A program made the position numbers and the translations under genes. From NCBI GenBank assembly GCA_947629475.1, contig CANRDV010000011.1:1-34429 (forward strand): DNA of 34,429 nt, in the 5' to 3' direction. The notes beneath the pieces were generated by a model. It ran no database searches. It had not been told where the DNA came from and was given only the letters and a program-made list of their open reading frames with translations. The DNA is from an uncultured Bacilli bacterium. GTDB taxonomy: Bacteria; Bacillota_I; Bacilli_A; RF39; UBA660. Below, in pieces: positions 32,531 to 34,429 of this stretch. Within the stretch, counting starts at the first letter, position 1, and every line of letters starts with the position of its first letter.

Positions 32531-34315
32531 TTACATAGCTCTTTTAAACATTTTTTCTAAATCATATTTAGTATATGTAATAATAGTTGGTCTTCCATGA
32601 GGACAAGTAAATGGATTTTTAGTTTTTCTTAACTCACTTATTAAAAATTCTATATCTGGCATTGTAATAACATCACCAGCTTTAATACTCATCTTACAAG
32701 CAAGAGTAATTGAAACTTTTTCATTAAATTTATCTTCATCAAAATCTTCATTATTAACTATTACTTCGATTATTTTTTTAATGGCTAGAAGTGGTGCATA
32801 TTTAGGTAACCAAGTTGGATGAGACCTAATTATAATTGTATTATTTCCAAATTCTTCAAAATTAAATCCAAGTCTTTCTAGAATATCAAAATGTTTTTCT
32901 AAAATTAAATATTCACTATTAGGTAATTCTATTTTATAAGGTATTAAAACATCAATTGTATTCTTAGAATGCGTACTTAAAGCATGATAATACTTTTCAT
33001 AATTAATTCTTTCTGCTGCAGCATGTTGGTCTATTATAAACATACCATCTGGATTTTCACAGATAATATAAGTTCCATGTATTATTCCAATTGGATACAT
33101 ATTTTTTAGTCTTGTATCTTCATATTCTATATTTTCTTTATTATCTTTATTTTCTATATTATCTATATTTTCTTTATTATTTATATCACTCTTAGTAATA
33201 TCAAAATCAAATTTAATTTCTTCGAGTTTCTTATCTTTATCAAGTTCTCTATCATTTACTTCATAATTAACTTCTAAATTATCTTCATAATAGTTATCTT
33301 CAACATTATCTTCAATTGCTTTAGGAATTAAAGTCTTATTACTCAATCTATCACTTATAACTTTATTAATTAAATTAGTCAAAGAATCCATTTTTGAAAA
33401 CTTAACTTCCATCTTGGTTGGATGAACATTTACATCTACTAAAAAGGGGTCTACTTCTATTTTTAAAACAACATATGGACATCTATCTTTAAATATATAT
33501 GTGTGATATGCGTCTAGTATACATCTTACTATTTCATTACTTTTAACATAACGATTATTAACTAGTAAAGTTATTCCACTTCGATTACTTTTACTTAGTT
33601 CTGGATAGGATATATAACCACTTATTTTATAATCATCATTTTCTCCAACTATTTCCATCATTTTACTAGCAACAACTAGTCCATAGATATTATTAATTGT
33701 TTTTAATAAATCTCCATTACCACTTGTATTAATTAATTCTTTAGAGTCATTACTTAAAATAAATTTAATTGAAGGATAACTAAGTGCCATTTTACTTAGA
33801 TAATCACTTACGTTAGCAAGTTCCGTGTATAAACTTTTTAAATATTTAAGTCTAACTGGTGTATTATAAAATAAATTGCTAACAGTTATACTAGTTCCTT
33901 TTACTAAATCACATGATTTAACATCTTTTATAACTCCTCCTTCTAAAGTTACCATAGTACCTACTTTCCCATCAGAAGTTTTTAATAAAACATTAGAAAC
34001 ACTGGCAATTGAAGGAAGAGCTTCTCCACGAAATCCTAAAGAATTAATATTAAATAAATCATCAAGTGTTTTTAATTTACTTGTTGCGTGACGCGAAAAA
34101 GCCATAATACTATCTTCTTTATCCATTCCAATTCCATCATCAGTTACTTTAATTTCTTTAACTCCACTTTCAAGTAATTCGACTTTAATTATACTTGCAC
34201 CTGCATCAATTGAATTTTCAACTAATTCTTTAACAACATTCATTACTCTTTCAACAACTTCTCCGGCTGCTATTTTATTAGCCAAATCTTCATTCATTAC
34301 TTTAATTTTACTCAT
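32531..34315 (-). CDS. mutL: DNA mismatch repair protein MutL
   Basis: A 594-residue MutL that couples mismatch recognition by MutS to strand incision. The N-terminal GHKL ATPase has NKIAAGEVVERVMNVVKELVENS (residues ~12-34), DDGIGMD and GFRGEAL. The C-terminal domain keeps the metal-binding nuclease motif DQHAAAERINYE (DQHAxxExxxxE), ACK and CPHGRP, so this is an endonuclease-competent MutL as in organisms without MutH. A low-complexity Asn/Asp/Glu linker (about 340-400) joins them. It heads the operon mutL-unknown-miaA, with a terminator just upstream. Confidence 0.97.
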   Translation of the reverse strand: MSKIKVMNEDLANKIAAGEVVERVMNVVKELVENSIDAGASIIKVELLESGVKEIKVTDDGIGMDKEDSIMAFSRHATSKLKTLDDLFNINSLGFRGEALPSIASVSNVLLKTSDGKVGTMVTLEGGVIKDVKSCDLVKGTSITVSNLFYNTPVRLKYLKSLYTELANVSDYLSKMALSYPSIKFILSNDSKELINTSGNGDLLKTINNIYGLVVASKMMEIVGENDDYKISGYISYPELSKSNRSGITLLVNNRYVKSNEIVRCILDAYHTYIFKDRCPYVVLKIEVDPFLVDVNVHPTKMEVKFSKMDSLTNLINKVISDRLSNKTLIPKAIEDNVEDNYYEDNLEVNYEVNDRELDKDKKLEEIKFDFDITKSDINNKENIDNIENKDNKENIEYEDTRLKNMYPIGIIHGTYIICENPDGMFIIDQHAAAERINYEKYYHALSTHSKNTIDVLIPYKIELPNSEYLILEKHFDILERLGFNFEEFGNNTIIIRSHPTWLPKYAPLLAIKKIIEVIVNNEDFDEDKFNEKVSITLACKMSIKAGDVITMPDIEFLISELRKTKNPFTCPHGRPTIITYTKYDLEKMFKRAM

Positions 34316-34350
34316 AACTACAACACCTACTTATATTTTATGAACAAAAA

Positions 34351-34376
34351 TGATTTTTGAATAAATTCAAAAATCA
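34351..34376 (-). terminator. Terminator upstream of mutL
   Basis: TGATTTTTGAA and TTCAAAAATCA form a perfect 11-bp stem with a 4-nt loop, followed on the minus strand by TTTTTG. A second hairpin (GGAAGCC-GTGA-GGCTTTC) lies just before it, and GGATAC-AAA-GTATCC at the right edge. They probably end the unseen upstream gene. Confidence 0.75.
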
Positions 34377-34429
34377 CTTGAAAGCCTCACGGCTTCCTTT
34401 TTCTACTTCATAGGATACTTTGTATCCTC

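Noticed and set aside
1-34429. CRISPR array
   Set aside because: No regularly spaced direct repeats and no cas genes were seen.
1-34429. Mycoplasma code (TGA = Trp)
   Set aside because: TGA ends genes such as the Y-family polymerase and DUF3800 gene, and Trp is encoded by TGG.

Overview
The window is a very AT-rich bacterial chromosome segment with strong Shine-Dalgarno sites, sigma-A type promoters, intrinsic terminators and the standard code (TGA is a stop, TGG is Trp). Gene content points to an uncultured, gut-type member of the Bacilli/Mollicutes side of the Firmicutes: mutL-miaA, murC, a PASTA-repeat protein without a kinase, a PflX-like radical SAM protein, tcdA, a TasA-like surface protein, YolD/UvrX-type polymerase and ISL3 remains. 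The lineage is inferred from gene style, not from a marker gene.

Left part (1-15.4 kb) is an accessory array, nearly all on the minus strand. It holds four XRE regulators fused to membrane or zinc-ribbon tails, two intact paralogues and one decayed copy of a membrane-anchored protein with a shared N-terminal module, small membrane proteins, a lipoprotein, a VanZ-family protein, a Gfo/Idh/MocA oxidoreductase preceded by a LysR regulator, an IS-type DDE transposase and a UvrX/YolD lesion-bypass pair. A short sequence (minus-strand AAATAGTAATTTGTA) recurs between these genes, mostly just before the next ribosome binding site. I saw no clean copy in the rest of the window. A block of about 220 bp (promoter plus HTH start) is duplicated almost exactly at both ends of the array.

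Middle part (15.4-19.6 kb) has two small HTH proteins facing a plus-strand pair of unrecognised genes, the first broken by a frameshift. A GC-rich perfect hairpin lies between the divergent units. Then comes a C-terminally shortened TasA-like surface protein. Its leader contains a 30-codon ORF with a G8 tract followed by a long terminator-like hairpin.

Right part (19.6-34.4 kb) is mostly core: alpha/beta hydrolase, murC, PflX-like radical SAM, tcdA, PASTA protein, miaA and mutL, with several lineage-type unknowns. Three minus-strand intergenic units each show a promoter with 17-bp spacing, a compact folded body and a U-tract terminator, and none is followed by a gene it could obviously lead into. 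They look like stand-alone small RNAs of about 70, 105 and 145 nt that I cannot match to a known family. One is beside a DUF3800 gene and one is antisense to the end of the radical SAM gene. A decayed ISL3-type transposase end lies near 29.5-29.8 kb. These RNAs and the motif-linked gene array are the best candidates for something undescribed.
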